Source: Candidatus Thioglobus sp. MED-G25
Lineage (GTDB): Bacteria > Pseudomonadota > Gammaproteobacteria > Arenicellales > UBA868
Assembly: GCA_002456995.1 (NCBI GenBank)
Contig: NTKC01000005.1
Location: 1-64,000, forward strand
Length of the DNA stretch: 64,000 nucleotides
Direction: 5' to 3'
This document shows, piece after piece, positions 45,922 to 53,968 of the stretch. Under the pieces are notes generated by a model, which worked only from the letters and a program-made list of their open reading frames with translations, was not told the DNA's origin and searched no databases. How positions within the stretch are numbered: the first letter of the stretch is position 1; every line of letters begins with the position of its first letter. The position numbers were made by a program, and so were the translations under genes.

Positions 45922-47292
45922 ATGCTTCCGGTTATCGCACTCATTGGCCGACCTAACGTGGGCAAGTCGACGCTGTTTAATCGGCTGACCCGCAGTCGTA
46001 AAGCATTGGTAGATGACCAGCCTGGTGTGACCCGAGACAGGATCTATGGTAGGTGCGTCCAGGGTAATTTACGTTGCTTGGTTGTAGATACCGGTGGTCT
46101 TACGACTAAGGGAAGTGCGATCCAGATCGCGGTTCAAGAGCAGGTCGAGAAAGTTATCGATGAAGCAGACGCTCTGGTGTTGTTGGCGGATGGGCGCGCT
46201 GGTGCGGTACCTGAAGAATTCGATATAGCTGAACGGTTACGACAAAGTGGTCAAAAGGTTTTCGTGGTCGTCAACAAGGTCGAAGGTTTGGACCCAGATA
46301 TTATTTCAGCAGAGTTTAATGAGCTTGGATTGGGAATCCCAAGAGCGATCTCGGCAAAAACGGGCTTCGGCGTGGCCGAATTCCTGTTATGGCTGGGGAC
46401 GGAATTTCCGAATGTAGAAGATGAATCTGGACGGACCAGTCGTCCGCGAGTAGCACTAATTGGGCGGCCCAACGTTGGTAAATCCACGTTAACTAATGCG
46501 CTGGTCTCTGAAAAACGAGTAATTGTCGCTGACGAACCAGGAACCACGCGGGATAGTATTGAGGTTGCCTTAGATCGATTCGAACAACCATTAATGTTGA
46601 TTGATACCGCAGGTGTACGCCGGCGGGCTAGAGTCACACAGACTCTGGAGAAATTTTCTGTGGTGAAAACACTTCAGGCGATTGAAGATTCTCAAGTTGT
46701 TGTGCATGTTCTTGACGGCCGCCAGGGAGTGCTGGAGCAGGACCTCACAATAGCTGGCTTGATTCAGGAGAGCGGTCGGAGCGTGGTACTGGTCGTTAAT
46801 AAATGGGACGGAATGGAGCGTCGGGACAAGAATTATTTTCGCCGGACGTTGGATCGACGATTTGCATTTTTGCCGGACCACCACACGTTATATATCTCTG
46901 CGTTGTACGGCAGTGGAGTTGCCGATGTGATCAAATCGGTGATGCTGGCCTTGCACTCGAATTGGATTGACATGCCAACCTCCCGGCTCAATACGGTGTT
47001 AAGAGAAGCCGTAGAAAAACATGCCCCGCCTTTACGGCAGGGGCGTGTTGTAAAGATCAAGTTTGCGCATCAGGGTGGCAAAAACCCGCCAACTGTCGTG
47101 TTGCATGGCAATATGCTTAAAAATCTGCCTGCTAACTATCTGCGATACATCGCAAGTGCTTTCGGTAAAGCATTTCGGCTCGTGGGTACACGGGTTCGGC
47201 TTGAACTTCGGACATCAAAGAATCCGTATTCTGCTGGTAGGCGAACAACTCAAAGACACAAATCACCCAGAATTCGTGGCCACGCAAGGTAA
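45922..47292 (+). CDS. der: Ribosome biogenesis GTPase Der (EngA)
   Basis: Der has two consecutive G domains and a KH-like C-terminal domain and acts in 50S subunit maturation. The 456-residue protein shows IGRPNVGKSTLFN, VDTGGL and NKVEG in domain 1, and IGRPNVGKSTLTN, DTAGVRRRARV and NKWDGME in domain 2. The KH-like end and a basic tail (GRRTTQRHKSPRIRGHAR) are present. It ends the hisS-yfgM-bamB-der run and converges with xseA. Confidence 0.98.
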   Translation: MLPVIALIGRPNVGKSTLFNRLTRSRKALVDDQPGVTRDRIYGRCVQGNLRCLVVDTGGLTTKGSAIQIAVQEQVEKVIDEADALVLLADGRAGAVPEEFDIAERLRQSGQKVFVVVNKVEGLDPDIISAEFNELGLGIPRAISAKTGFGVAEFLLWLGTEFPNVEDESGRTSRPRVALIGRPNVGKSTLTNALVSEKRVIVADEPGTTRDSIEVALDRFEQPLMLIDTAGVRRRARVTQTLEKFSVVKTLQAIEDSQVVVHVLDGRQGVLEQDLTIAGLIQESGRSVVLVVNKWDGMERRDKNYFRRTLDRRFAFLPDHHTLYISALYGSGVADVIKSVMLALHSNWIDMPTSRLNTVLREAVEKHAPPLRQGRVVKIKFAHQGGKNPPTVVLHGNMLKNLPANYLRYIASAFGKAFRLVGTRVRLELRTSKNPYSAGRRTTQRHKSPRIRGHAR

Positions 47293-47324
47293 ACGAAGTC
47301 GACATTAGGTCTCGTTATACCGGT

Positions 47325-48695
47325 TCAATCTGGGTCTGTAGGGTTGCTAGTAGGGCCGATCAAGTGTTTGTTGATGCCGGTTACAGTACTGCTAACGCTA
47401 CCCCGGCGTAACTCCGTGATCAGCGGATCTCCAGGGGTGGTATCGAGCGCTGAAGTTACTATCGCACCATCGGACACTCGTTTTACGATCGCGTAGCCTC
47501 GGCCTAGTGTTCTCCTGGGATTGAGGATCTCGAGCGCACCCCCAGCGGCACCTATCTGTTGCCGATGTGAGGTAATGATGGTTGTACCCAAACGCTGCAG
47601 ATGGCCTAACAATGCTTGAAAGCTAACTTGATTTGATTTGACGGTAGCAACGGGTGAGTTGACATGCAGCTGATGAATTGCGTGGGTCAATGCCAAGCGG
47701 TAGCCATAGAGCGGATCGCGGACAGCTGAGTGGAGCCTAGTCTGTTGGGCACGAAGTTGGTGACGCTGGCTGCTGAGGCGTGCCCTCGGGTGATGCAATC
47801 GACCTGCTGAGGCATCCAGCACTTGCCCGCGATCTTGTAACATTCTAAGCGTCGCAAGTGAAATTCGATTACTCAAACCAGCTAAACGAGCGTATAACTC
47901 GCTTGTATCGGGTGTCCCTGCTTCTGCAGCCGCAGTAGGCGTTGCGGCTCGAAAATCGGCAGCAAAGTCAGCAAGCGTAAAGTCTGTTTCGTGGCCAATT
48001 CCGGTGATCACTGGGACGGGACAGGCCCGAATTGCGTGTACGATAGAAGCTTCGTTAAAAGCCCAGAGGTCTTCTAGACTGCCCCCACCCCGTGCCAGGA
48101 TCACGATCTCACAAGTGCTGCTTTGTCCTATTTGATCTAGTGCGTTTACGATGGAAGGAACCGAATCATCGCCTTGCACAGCTACCGGCAGCACAAGAAC
48201 TTCTGCTGTGGCAAACCTGCGCGCCAGCGTTGTCAGGATGTCGTGTACTGCGGCGCCAGTAGACGACGTGACCACGCCAATTCGTTTGGGCATGGTGGGC
48301 AATGCTCGTTTTATGGCTGGGTCAAATAGACCTTGTCGTTCGAGTTCCACCTTTAGTTGTTCGTATCGCCTCCGAAGCTCTCCCTCCCCGGCAGGTTCCA
48401 CATAATCTACAATCATCTGGAAGTCGCCTCGACCAAGATAGATCGAAGGCTTACCCCGGATTAACACAGCAGTGCCTTCCGCCAGTGGTACAGCAAGCCG
48501 AAGTCGCTGAGTGCGAAACAATGCGCACCTCACCTGTGAGTTTTCGTCCTTCAGCGAAAAATAGGCATGCCCCGACCTTGGGGTCGCAAGATTAGAGATC
48601 TCACCTCGTATCCAAACCTCTGGATAGGATTCTTCCAGAAGGTCGCGGATTGATCGAGTGAATTCGGAGACACTAAATACACGATCGAGCAGCAT
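47325..48695 (-). CDS. xseA: Exodeoxyribonuclease VII large subunit
   Basis: XseA is the catalytic large subunit of exonuclease VII, which degrades single-stranded DNA. From the ATG at 48695 the protein is 456 residues, with an N-terminal OB fold (VFSVSEFTRSIRDLLEESYPEVWIRGEISNL), and the catalytic domain with PKRIGVVTSSTGAAVHDILTTLARR, ILARGGGSLEDLWAFNEASIVHAI and ITGIGHETDFTLADFAADFRAATPTAAAE. The track start (TTG, 14 codons earlier) lies in terminator sequence of the upstream gene and is less likely. In E. coli xseA lies next to guaB, as here. Confidence 0.95.
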   Translation of the reverse strand: MLLDRVFSVSEFTRSIRDLLEESYPEVWIRGEISNLATPRSGHAYFSLKDENSQVRCALFRTQRLRLAVPLAEGTAVLIRGKPSIYLGRGDFQMIVDYVEPAGEGELRRRYEQLKVELERQGLFDPAIKRALPTMPKRIGVVTSSTGAAVHDILTTLARRFATAEVLVLPVAVQGDDSVPSIVNALDQIGQSSTCEIVILARGGGSLEDLWAFNEASIVHAIRACPVPVITGIGHETDFTLADFAADFRAATPTAAAEAGTPDTSELYARLAGLSNRISLATLRMLQDRGQVLDASAGRLHHPRARLSSQRHQLRAQQTRLHSAVRDPLYGYRLALTHAIHQLHVNSPVATVKSNQVSFQALLGHLQRLGTTIITSHRQQIGAAGGALEILNPRRTLGRGYAIVKRVSDGAIVTSALDTTPGDPLITELRRGSVSSTVTGINKHLIGPTSNPTDPD

Positions 48696-48734
48696 TGGAG
48701 GATTGTGAATTGTCGATGGCCGAAACTCAACAAA

Positions 48735-48760
48735 CAAAAAAGCCGGCTGTGCCGGCTTTT
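48735..48760 (-). terminator. Rho-independent terminator downstream of the small exported protein gene
   Basis: On the minus strand AAAAGCCGGC-ACA-GCCGGCTTTTTTGTTTG forms a GC-rich stem (48742-48747 with 48751-48756) and a U-run, about 24 bases after the stop of the gene at 48784. Both flanks are A/T so it may also work weakly in the other direction. Confidence 0.8.
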
Positions 48761-48783
48761 CTTATAACGGCTGACCCGTCAGA

Positions 48784-49119
48784 TCAGTAAAACGGTTTTG
48801 CCTGTTTCTGCTCACTGGCTTGCTGTATCCCCAACTGGGCAGCCCACGACACGAGCGTAGCCAGTCGTTTTGCCTCTTCGTCCTGACCTTCATCTAGCTT
48901 CTTTTTGGCAAGTTTTAGGAGTTTATCTATGCCTACGGCACCAGATCCGGTTGCTTTGTCAACGAGACGCCATACAGCACTAGATTGGACGGCAGATTTC
49001 AAATCTTGTTCTGCCCGGGTTATGGTTTCAGCAGCATTGCTGCCAGCGTATACCGGTGAGAATGCCAGACTTAATGTTGCGATGACTGAAACCATGAAAA
49101 CGTCGCGTAATCGAATCAT
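48784..49119 (-). CDS. Small exported helical protein of unknown function
   Basis: From ATG 49119 the product is 111 residues: a signal peptide (MIRLRDVFMVSVIATLSLAFSPVYA, cleavage after the AxA-like VYA) then a mature region of about 85 residues that looks mostly helical, rich in Ala, Lys, Glu and Gln (ITRAEQDLKSAVQSSAVW, LLKLAKKKLDEGQDEEAKRLA). The arrangement recalls small periplasmic SoxXA-binding (SoxK-like) or lipoprotein-like helical proteins, but I cannot assign it; no sox genes are visible. It has its own terminator and lies divergent from guaB across about 105 bases. Confidence 0.65.
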   Translation of the reverse strand: MIRLRDVFMVSVIATLSLAFSPVYAGSNAAETITRAEQDLKSAVQSSAVWRLVDKATGSGAVGIDKLLKLAKKKLDEGQDEEAKRLATLVSWAAQLGIQQASEQKQAKPFY

Positions 49120-49189
49120 AAGTGGTCCTATGGGGCAGATAACCACAGCTGCCTAGCCTTGGGTATAGTGTGAGACAGACCGTACAAGG

Positions 49190-49218
49190 TTTACCGGTGG
49201 TAAGTCAACTTCTATAAT
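49190..49218 (+). promoter_or_regulatory. Candidate sigma-70 promoter of guaB
   Basis: TTTACC (49190-49195, 4/6 to -35) and a perfect TATAAT (49213-49218) are spaced by 17 bases. The predicted transcription start falls around 49225, at the first ATG of the guaB frame, implying a leaderless or nearly leaderless mRNA. The spacer overlaps the near-palindrome TTACCGGTGGTAA, a possible operator. Confidence 0.55.
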
Positions 49219-49224
49219 CCATGG

Positions 49225-50691
49225 ATGGAACACATGGAACTTGCGCTAACTTTCGACGATGTCCTCCTTGTTCCTTCCTTTTCTGATGTCCTTCCACGCG
49301 ACGTCAATTTGACCACGCGATTTAGCCGGAATATCACCCTCAATCTACCACTGGTCACCGCAGCGATGGACTCGGTTACCGAATCGGAAACCGCCATATG
49401 TATCGCCCAGCAGGGTGGGATAGGTGTTGTGCACCGGAATCTGAGTCCTGATATTCAGGCCGCGCAGGTATCTATCGTCAAAAAGTTTGAAAGTGGCGTG
49501 ATCACAGACCCTATTTGTGTCGCTGAGACAGCAACCGTTCGCGAGGTTGTAGACCTTACTCAGAAAATGAAGATATCAGGGGTCCCGGTTCTCGATGCCG
49601 CGGGTCGGTTGACGGGGATAGTGACTAGCCGAGATCTCAGATTTGAGACACGTTTTGACCAACCGATTACCGCTGTAATGACACCTCAAAATGAACTGAT
49701 TACAGCGCTGGAGGGTGCGAGTAAGGATGAAATCAAGCACCTACTACACGAACATCGAATAGAAAAAGTGCTGCTGGTGGACGACGATTTTGAATTGAAA
49801 GGATTGGTCACAGTTAAAGACCTGCAGAAGCAGACCGAATTCCCAGTTGCGAGTAAGGATGGGAAAGGTCGATTGCGCGTCGCCGCGGCTGTAGGCACAG
49901 GTGCGGATACCCAGGAGCGGGTGGAGAAGCTTGTAGAGGCGGATGTCGATGCAATCGTTGTGGACACGGCCCATGGGCATTCGAGAGGTGTGCTCGATCG
50001 AATAGCGTTGATTAAGCGCGAATTTCCCCAAGTCGACGTTGTTGGTGGAAACATAGCGACGGCGGATGCTGCGCTGGCGATGGCAGGAGTTGGTGCAGAT
50101 GGTGTAAAAGTAGGAATCGGACCTGGGTCCATATGCACCACGCGCATCGTTGCGGGTGTAGGGCTTCCACAAATTTCTGCAATTCTGGACGTGGTCACAG
50201 GGTTAGAAACGTCAGGAATACCGCTGATCGCTGATGGAGGTATTCGTTATTCCGGTGATATTGCCAAGGCGATTGCTGCTGGCGCCCACTGCGTGATGAT
50301 AGGCAGTCTTTTTGCAGGTACTGACGAATCCCCAGGAGCGATTGAGATGTATCAAGGGCGCTCCTACAAGAGTTACCGTGGGATGGGGTCTTTGGGCGCT
50401 ATGGAACAAGGATCGAAAGATCGATATTTTCAGGAAGGAGAACCTGATGTTGCCAAACTCGTACCGGAAGGGATTGAAGGTCGCGTGCCGTACAAAGGCC
50501 CGATGATATCGATCGTTCATCAACTGGCCGGTGGTCTTCGCGCCAGTATGGGATATACCGGTTGCTCTGACCTCAATAAAATGCAAACCAATTGTCGTTT
50601 TGTTCGTATCACTCATTCAGGTATGCGAGAGAGTCATGTTCACGATGTCGCCGTGGTCAAAGAAGCGCCAAACTACAGTAGCGATACCTGA
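49225..50691 (+). CDS. guaB: IMP dehydrogenase
   Basis: GuaB oxidises IMP to XMP, the committing step to GMP. The 488-residue protein has [18 protein letters not shown], two CBS modules around residues 90-200 ([42 protein letters not shown]), VDTAHGHS, and the catalytic loop [18 protein letters not shown] with the nucleophilic Cys. [11 protein letters not shown] appears near the C-terminus. Two possible starts (49225, 49234) exist; the first is kept. guaA follows after 36 bases. Confidence 0.98.
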   Translation: MEHMELALTFDDVLLVPSFSDVLPRDVNLTTRFSRNITLNLPLVTAAMDSVTESETAICIAQQGGIGVVHRNLSPDIQAAQVSIVKKFESGVITDPICVAETATVREVVDLTQKMKISGVPVLDAAGRLTGIVTSRDLRFETRFDQPITAVMTPQNELITALEGASKDEIKHLLHEHRIEKVLLVDDDFELKGLVTVKDLQKQTEFPVASKDGKGRLRVAAAVGTGADTQERVEKLVEADVDAIVVDTAHGHSRGVLDRIALIKREFPQVDVVGGNIATADAALAMAGVGADGVKVGIGPGSICTTRIVAGVGLPQISAILDVVTGLETSGIPLIADGGIRYSGDIAKAIAAGAHCVMIGSLFAGTDESPGAIEMYQGRSYKSYRGMGSLGAMEQGSKDRYFQEGEPDVAKLVPEGIEGRVPYKGPMISIVHQLAGGLRASMGYTGCSDLNKMQTNCRFVRITHSGMRESHVHDVAVVKEAPNYSSDT

Positions 50692-50727
50692 GAGAGTTGG
50701 GGTAGACCACAACTGGCTAATGGTCTG

Positions 50728-52311
50728 ATGACACACACCAGCGACCCGCATGCCCGGCGAATTCTGATTCTGGATTTCGGTTCACAGTACACACAGTTGA
50801 TTGCTCGGGGTATCCGTGAACTGAATGTGTACTGCGAAATCTTACCGTTTGATGCGGATATCAGCAGGATAAAATCTTTCAAGCCAGCTGGTGTCGTTTT
50901 GTCGGGTGGTCCGGCGACGGTTACAGAGGCCGATACACCGCGTGCTGATCGGGAAGTATTTGATCTGGGTTGCCCGATTCTAGGCATCTGTTACGGCATG
51001 CAGACGATGGCTGCTCAACTCGGCGGCAAAGTCGAAACGTCGAAACAACGGGAGTACGGATCTGCTGAGATTCGGTCGACTTCCACGAGTCCTTTGATTG
51101 ATGGTCTTCATGATCGCCTAGAAGCAGACGGTACGGCTCTTCTCCAAGTCTGGATGAGTCACGGTGATCGTGTGAGTACTCTGCCTGATGGCTTTAGGGT
51201 TCTGGCGGTGAGTGAGAACGCGCCGATGGCGGCGATCGCGAATCTCGATCGCAATTTCTTTGGAGTACAGTTTCATCCTGAGGTAACTCATACCACGCAA
51301 GGTCGGGCAATGATGGAACGTTTTGTCCGGGATATCTGTGACTGTACTGGTGATTGGACGCCGGCTAATATCATCGATGACCTCTTGTCCAGGATTAGAG
51401 AGGAGGTCGGTAGTGACGGAGTGGTTTTGGGTTTATCGGGTGGCGTTGATTCATCAGTCGTTGCTGTGCTTCTCCACCAAGCGATCGGCGAACAGCTAAC
51501 CTGTATATTTGTGGACAACGGGCTATTGCGTCAGGGTGAGGTCGAGGAGGTTATGGAGACCTTTAAGGATGATTTTGGTATTCGCATTGTCCAGGTTGAT
51601 GCGTCGGAACGGTTTCTGGAAGCCTTGTCTGGGATTACCGACCCAGAGTGCAAAAGAAAGGTGATAGGCGGTATATTTGTGGATGTTTTCCAAGAAGAAG
51701 CAGACAAAATAGAAAACATAAGCTGGCTGGCGCAAGGCACTATCTATCCGGATGTGATCGAGTCGGCCGGTGCAGGTACAGGAAAAGCAAAGGTTATCAA
51801 ATCACATCATAATGTTGGTGGTATACCGGATACTCTAGAACTTCAACTGCTGGAACCGTTGCGCGAACTGTTCAAGGACGAAGTGCGTGCGGTGGGTCTT
51901 GCGTTGGGACTGCCGCAATCTATTATCTATCGCCATCCGTTCCCAGGGCCAGGGTTGGGGGTAAGAATCCTGGGAGAAGTCCGGCAAGAATATGCCGATA
52001 TCCTTCGCCAGGCAGACGCTATATTTCTAGAGGAACTTCGTCGTAGCGACCTTTACGATTCCACAAGTCAGGCGTTTGCCGTGTTTCTGCCAGTACGGTC
52101 AGTCGGTGTTGTGGGTGATAATCGGTCATATGAGTTTGTGATTTCTCTCCGCGCGGTTGAAACCGTCGATTTTATGACCGCAGACTGGAAGCGACTTCCT
52201 TACGATCTGTTGGCGCGAGTTTCCACGCGAATCATCAACGAGGTCCGCAGTGTGAGTCGAGTGACTTACGATATCTCTTCCAAGCCCCCCGCAACAATTG
52301 AGTGGGAATAA
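50728..52311 (+). CDS. guaA: GMP synthase (glutamine-hydrolysing)
   Basis: GuaA converts XMP to GMP. The 527-residue protein has an N-terminal glutaminase ([32 protein letters not shown] with the nucleophile Cys, [14 protein letters not shown]), the ATP pyrophosphatase P-loop [16 protein letters not shown], and the C-terminal dimerisation domain with [16 protein letters not shown] and [10 protein letters not shown] at the end. It forms the guaBA operon. Confidence 0.98.
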   Translation: MTHTSDPHARRILILDFGSQYTQLIARGIRELNVYCEILPFDADISRIKSFKPAGVVLSGGPATVTEADTPRADREVFDLGCPILGICYGMQTMAAQLGGKVETSKQREYGSAEIRSTSTSPLIDGLHDRLEADGTALLQVWMSHGDRVSTLPDGFRVLAVSENAPMAAIANLDRNFFGVQFHPEVTHTTQGRAMMERFVRDICDCTGDWTPANIIDDLLSRIREEVGSDGVVLGLSGGVDSSVVAVLLHQAIGEQLTCIFVDNGLLRQGEVEEVMETFKDDFGIRIVQVDASERFLEALSGITDPECKRKVIGGIFVDVFQEEADKIENISWLAQGTIYPDVIESAGAGTGKAKVIKSHHNVGGIPDTLELQLLEPLRELFKDEVRAVGLALGLPQSIIYRHPFPGPGLGVRILGEVRQEYADILRQADAIFLEELRRSDLYDSTSQAFAVFLPVRSVGVVGDNRSYEFVISLRAVETVDFMTADWKRLPYDLLARVSTRIINEVRSVSRVTYDISSKPPATIEWE

Positions 52312-52348
52312 TTATTATGATCTAAGTGATTGGTAATAACAGGAACGA

Positions 52349-52465
52349 TTTCAACAAAGTTTCAACATACACTTAAAATACTTAGAAATATCAATCACAT
52401 AGGATTCTTGACTACAAGAATTCAACAAACTTTGACCTGTTATCACAGTCCGATAGATTTCAACA
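52349..52465 (+). repeat. Four copies of the motif (T)TTCAACA
   Basis: TTTCAACA occurs at 52349-52356, 52360-52367 and 52458-52465, and TTCAACA at 52421-52427. The first two copies are spaced 11 bases apart, one helical turn. All are in the same orientation. The array could be a protein-binding site cluster; the low complexity of the region is the alternative. Confidence 0.45.
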
Positions 52466-52630
52466 GGTTTGAGTGGGTTCAATCAGGTCTTTCTAAATTG
52501 GGACCAATCTGTCTTCTTTTAGGATTTATGACTCGATCTACCTAAAGTAGACTCGTTTACTACTGGCTTGTGCCAAGCTATTTTATAATTCCGAATGATT
52601 GTTCAAGCAGTCACAATTGTTTCCACCTTC

Positions 52631-52654
52631 AAATAAGTCAGAACTGACTTATTT
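52631..52654. promoter_or_regulatory. Perfect 11-bp inverted repeat upstream of the ABM gene
   Basis: AAATAAGTCAG-AA-CTGACTTATTT is a perfect palindrome with a 2-base centre, ending four bases before the AAAGGA ribosome site and 18 bases before the ATG at 52673. Its symmetry suits a dimeric regulator; as RNA it would form a stem too tight at the loop to be perfect but still stable. No long T-run follows, so a terminator reading is weak. Confidence 0.6.
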
Positions 52655-52672
52655 CATAAAGGAACCATACTA

Positions 52673-52960
52673 ATGGCGCGGACTGCACTCATTGTTCATT
52701 TGGATATAAGACCCGAATCATTTTCTGAGTTCCTGGATCTGGCGCGTGCACACGGGGCTAACAGTCAACAGATTGAGTCAGGTTGTCTACGTTTTGATGT
52801 GATGAAATCGGTCGACGAAGAAAACCATGTTGTTCTAGTCGAGGTTTACGAAAACGATGAAGCGCTTGAATCACATTGGATTTCTGAACACATGGCGAAA
52901 TACCTGGAACAGGTAGATGACATGATTGTGGAACGTCAACGGTATCGTTGTGAATGTTAA
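52673..52960 (+). CDS. Antibiotic biosynthesis monooxygenase (ABM) domain protein
   Basis: A 95-residue single ABM-domain protein (LsrG/YgiN-like ferredoxin-like dimer). It has RTALIVHLDIRPESFSEFLDLARAHGANSQQIESGCLRFDVMKS and VVLVEVYENDEALESHWISEHMAKYL, with the conserved His in the C-terminal half. Members oxidise quinols or other small aromatic compounds without cofactors, or isomerise AI-2 products; the substrate here is unknown. A good ribosome site (AAAGGA) precedes the ATG. It is the first gene of the small-ORF cluster leading to tadA. Confidence 0.85.
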   Translation: MARTALIVHLDIRPESFSEFLDLARAHGANSQQIESGCLRFDVMKSVDEENHVVLVEVYENDEALESHWISEHMAKYLEQVDDMIVERQRYRCEC

Positions 52961-52988
52961 TAACAATGATTTCAAGCGGAGAGAACAA

Positions 52989-53144
52989 ATGATAGACAAA
53001 GACCCCAATCACCTGAGTAGGCCAGTACGAGAAGGGAAAAGTATGGGGGAATTTGGTACGACAGATACAACAAGAACGGAAGGCAAACAAGGATGGAAAG
53101 TAAAGAAACAAACCCGTATAAAGAAATTGAAAAACCCCAAGTAG
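52989..53144 (+). CDS. Small basic hypothetical protein (51 aa)
   Basis: Start ATG 52989 is preceded by GGAGAGAAC; the track's start 21 codons earlier lies inside the ABM gene. The 51-residue product (MIDKDPNHLSRPVREG to KKQTRIKKLKNPK) is strongly basic at the C-terminus and polar throughout. No family is recognised. It sits 28 bases after the ABM gene and 24 bases before the next small frame. The ribosome site favours a real gene, but short length leaves doubt. Confidence 0.45.
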   Translation: MIDKDPNHLSRPVREGKSMGEFGTTDTTRTEGKQGWKVKKQTRIKKLKNPK

Positions 53145-53168
53145 AAACCAAACAGGGACGGGAACATC

Positions 53169-53309
53169 ATGGAAGAATCTGGCAAGAAATCATTTCGTAA
53201 AGCGGGACTCCGTTACGGAGCGACGCTCGACAGGATCAATGATGCCCGTACTTCAGGAAAACTAGCCTCAAGAAGCTCAAAGAAAAAGAGAATAAAACGA
53301 AAGAAGTAG
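53169..53309 (+). CDS. Small basic hypothetical protein (46 aa), not in ORF track
   Basis: Hand-translated: 46 codons from ATG 53169 to TAG 53307-53309, giving MEESGKKSFRKAGLRYGATLDR through KKKRIKRKK. It ends in a run of Lys/Arg and is highly basic, like nucleic-acid or ribosome-binding peptides. GGGACGGGAAC lies upstream as a possible ribosome site. No family recognised. Confidence 0.4.
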   Translation: MEESGKKSFRKAGLRYGATLDRINDARTSGKLASRSSKKKRIKRKK

Positions 53310-53314
53310 CGATC

Positions 53315-53479
53315 ATGACTGGGATATCGAGTCAAGAGCACTATGTAGATATATCCACACAAAAAAGGGATAACGATTATGTCATTACATCTGTGTGGTT
53401 TTCTCAGGAAGCTAGGAGATCAGATGTGACTGACCTTCAGATGTTCGATCCATGCAAGTGTGGCAGTCCTCGTGCCTAG
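53315..53479 (+). CDS. Small hypothetical protein (54 aa) overlapping tadA, not in ORF track
   Basis: Hand-translated: ATG 53315 to TAG 53477-53479, 54 residues, beginning MTGISSQEHYVDISTQKRDN and ending FDPCKCGSPRA. The C-terminal CKCGS resembles a half zinc or SEC-C-like knuckle but has too few ligands to assign. It begins five bases after the preceding small frame and overlaps the first codons of tadA. Coding status is uncertain. Confidence 0.3.
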   Translation: MTGISSQEHYVDISTQKRDNDYVITSVWFSQEARRSDVTDLQMFDPCKCGSPRA

Positions 53480-53939
53480 TTCCATTAATCGAAACCATGA
53501 GGTGTGGATGCGGGTCGCGCTCGAAGAAGCTGACGCGGCGTCAGTCAGTGGGGAGATTCCGATAGGCGCTATCGTGGTGGCCGGTGATCGGATGATTGGT
53601 CGCGGTCACAACCGATCAATTGGATTATCAGATCCGACTGGGCACGCGGAGGTGATGGCGCTCCGTGATGCGGGCGCTCGAATCGGAAACTACAGATTAC
53701 CTGAGGCGATTATGTACGTTACCCTTGAACCCTGCCCTATGTGTGCCGGAGCTCTGTTGCACGCGCGTGTCGGTACTCTGGTATTCGGTACGCGAGATCT
53801 GGAGGTCGGTGCTGCGGGTTCGGCCATGAACCTTCTTGAATCCCCCTTGGCTAATCATCGATGTCGAGTTCTTGCAGGGATACTCGAGTCCGACTGTAGG
53901 AGCCGTCTGAAGCAGTTTTTTGCTCAGCGACGACTGTAG
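53460..53939 (+). CDS. tadA: tRNA-specific adenosine deaminase
   Basis: TadA converts A34 to inosine in tRNA-Arg(ACG). The 159-residue protein shows HEVWMRVALEEADAAS, PIGAIVV, the zinc/catalytic motifs HAEVMALRDAG and EPCPMCAGALLHAR, and the C-terminal RRCRVLAGILE-like HRCRVLAGILESDC. The listed start is GTG 53460; the nearby GTG 53472 is also possible. In gammaproteobacteria tadA often lies near guaBA. Confidence 0.95.
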   Translation: MAVLVPSSINRNHEVWMRVALEEADAASVSGEIPIGAIVVAGDRMIGRGHNRSIGLSDPTGHAEVMALRDAGARIGNYRLPEAIMYVTLEPCPMCAGALLHARVGTLVFGTRDLEVGAAGSAMNLLESPLANHRCRVLAGILESDCRSRLKQFFAQRRL

Positions 53940-53968
53940 TCACTTAGCTCTGGTGTGGTCAGATTGAA

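Larger units (their letters stand above)
52312..52672. other. AT-rich gene-free stretch between guaA and the ABM gene
   Basis: This 361-base gap is clearly more AT-rich than its neighbours. I see no credible gene; the 71-codon frame at 52330 has no family features. It holds four TTCAACA motifs (separate entry), a small hairpin TCTAC-CTAAA-GTAGA at 52537-52551, and the 11-bp inverted repeat before the ABM gene. No recognisable guaA terminator was found. Confidence 0.6.

Noticed and set aside
52349-52465. CRISPR-like reading of the TTTCAACA repeats
   Set aside because: Units are 7-8 bases with irregular spacing and no cas genes nearby.
52330-52545. 71-codon frame in the guaA-ABM gap
   Set aside because: No ribosome site, no family pattern and composition like random AT-rich DNA.
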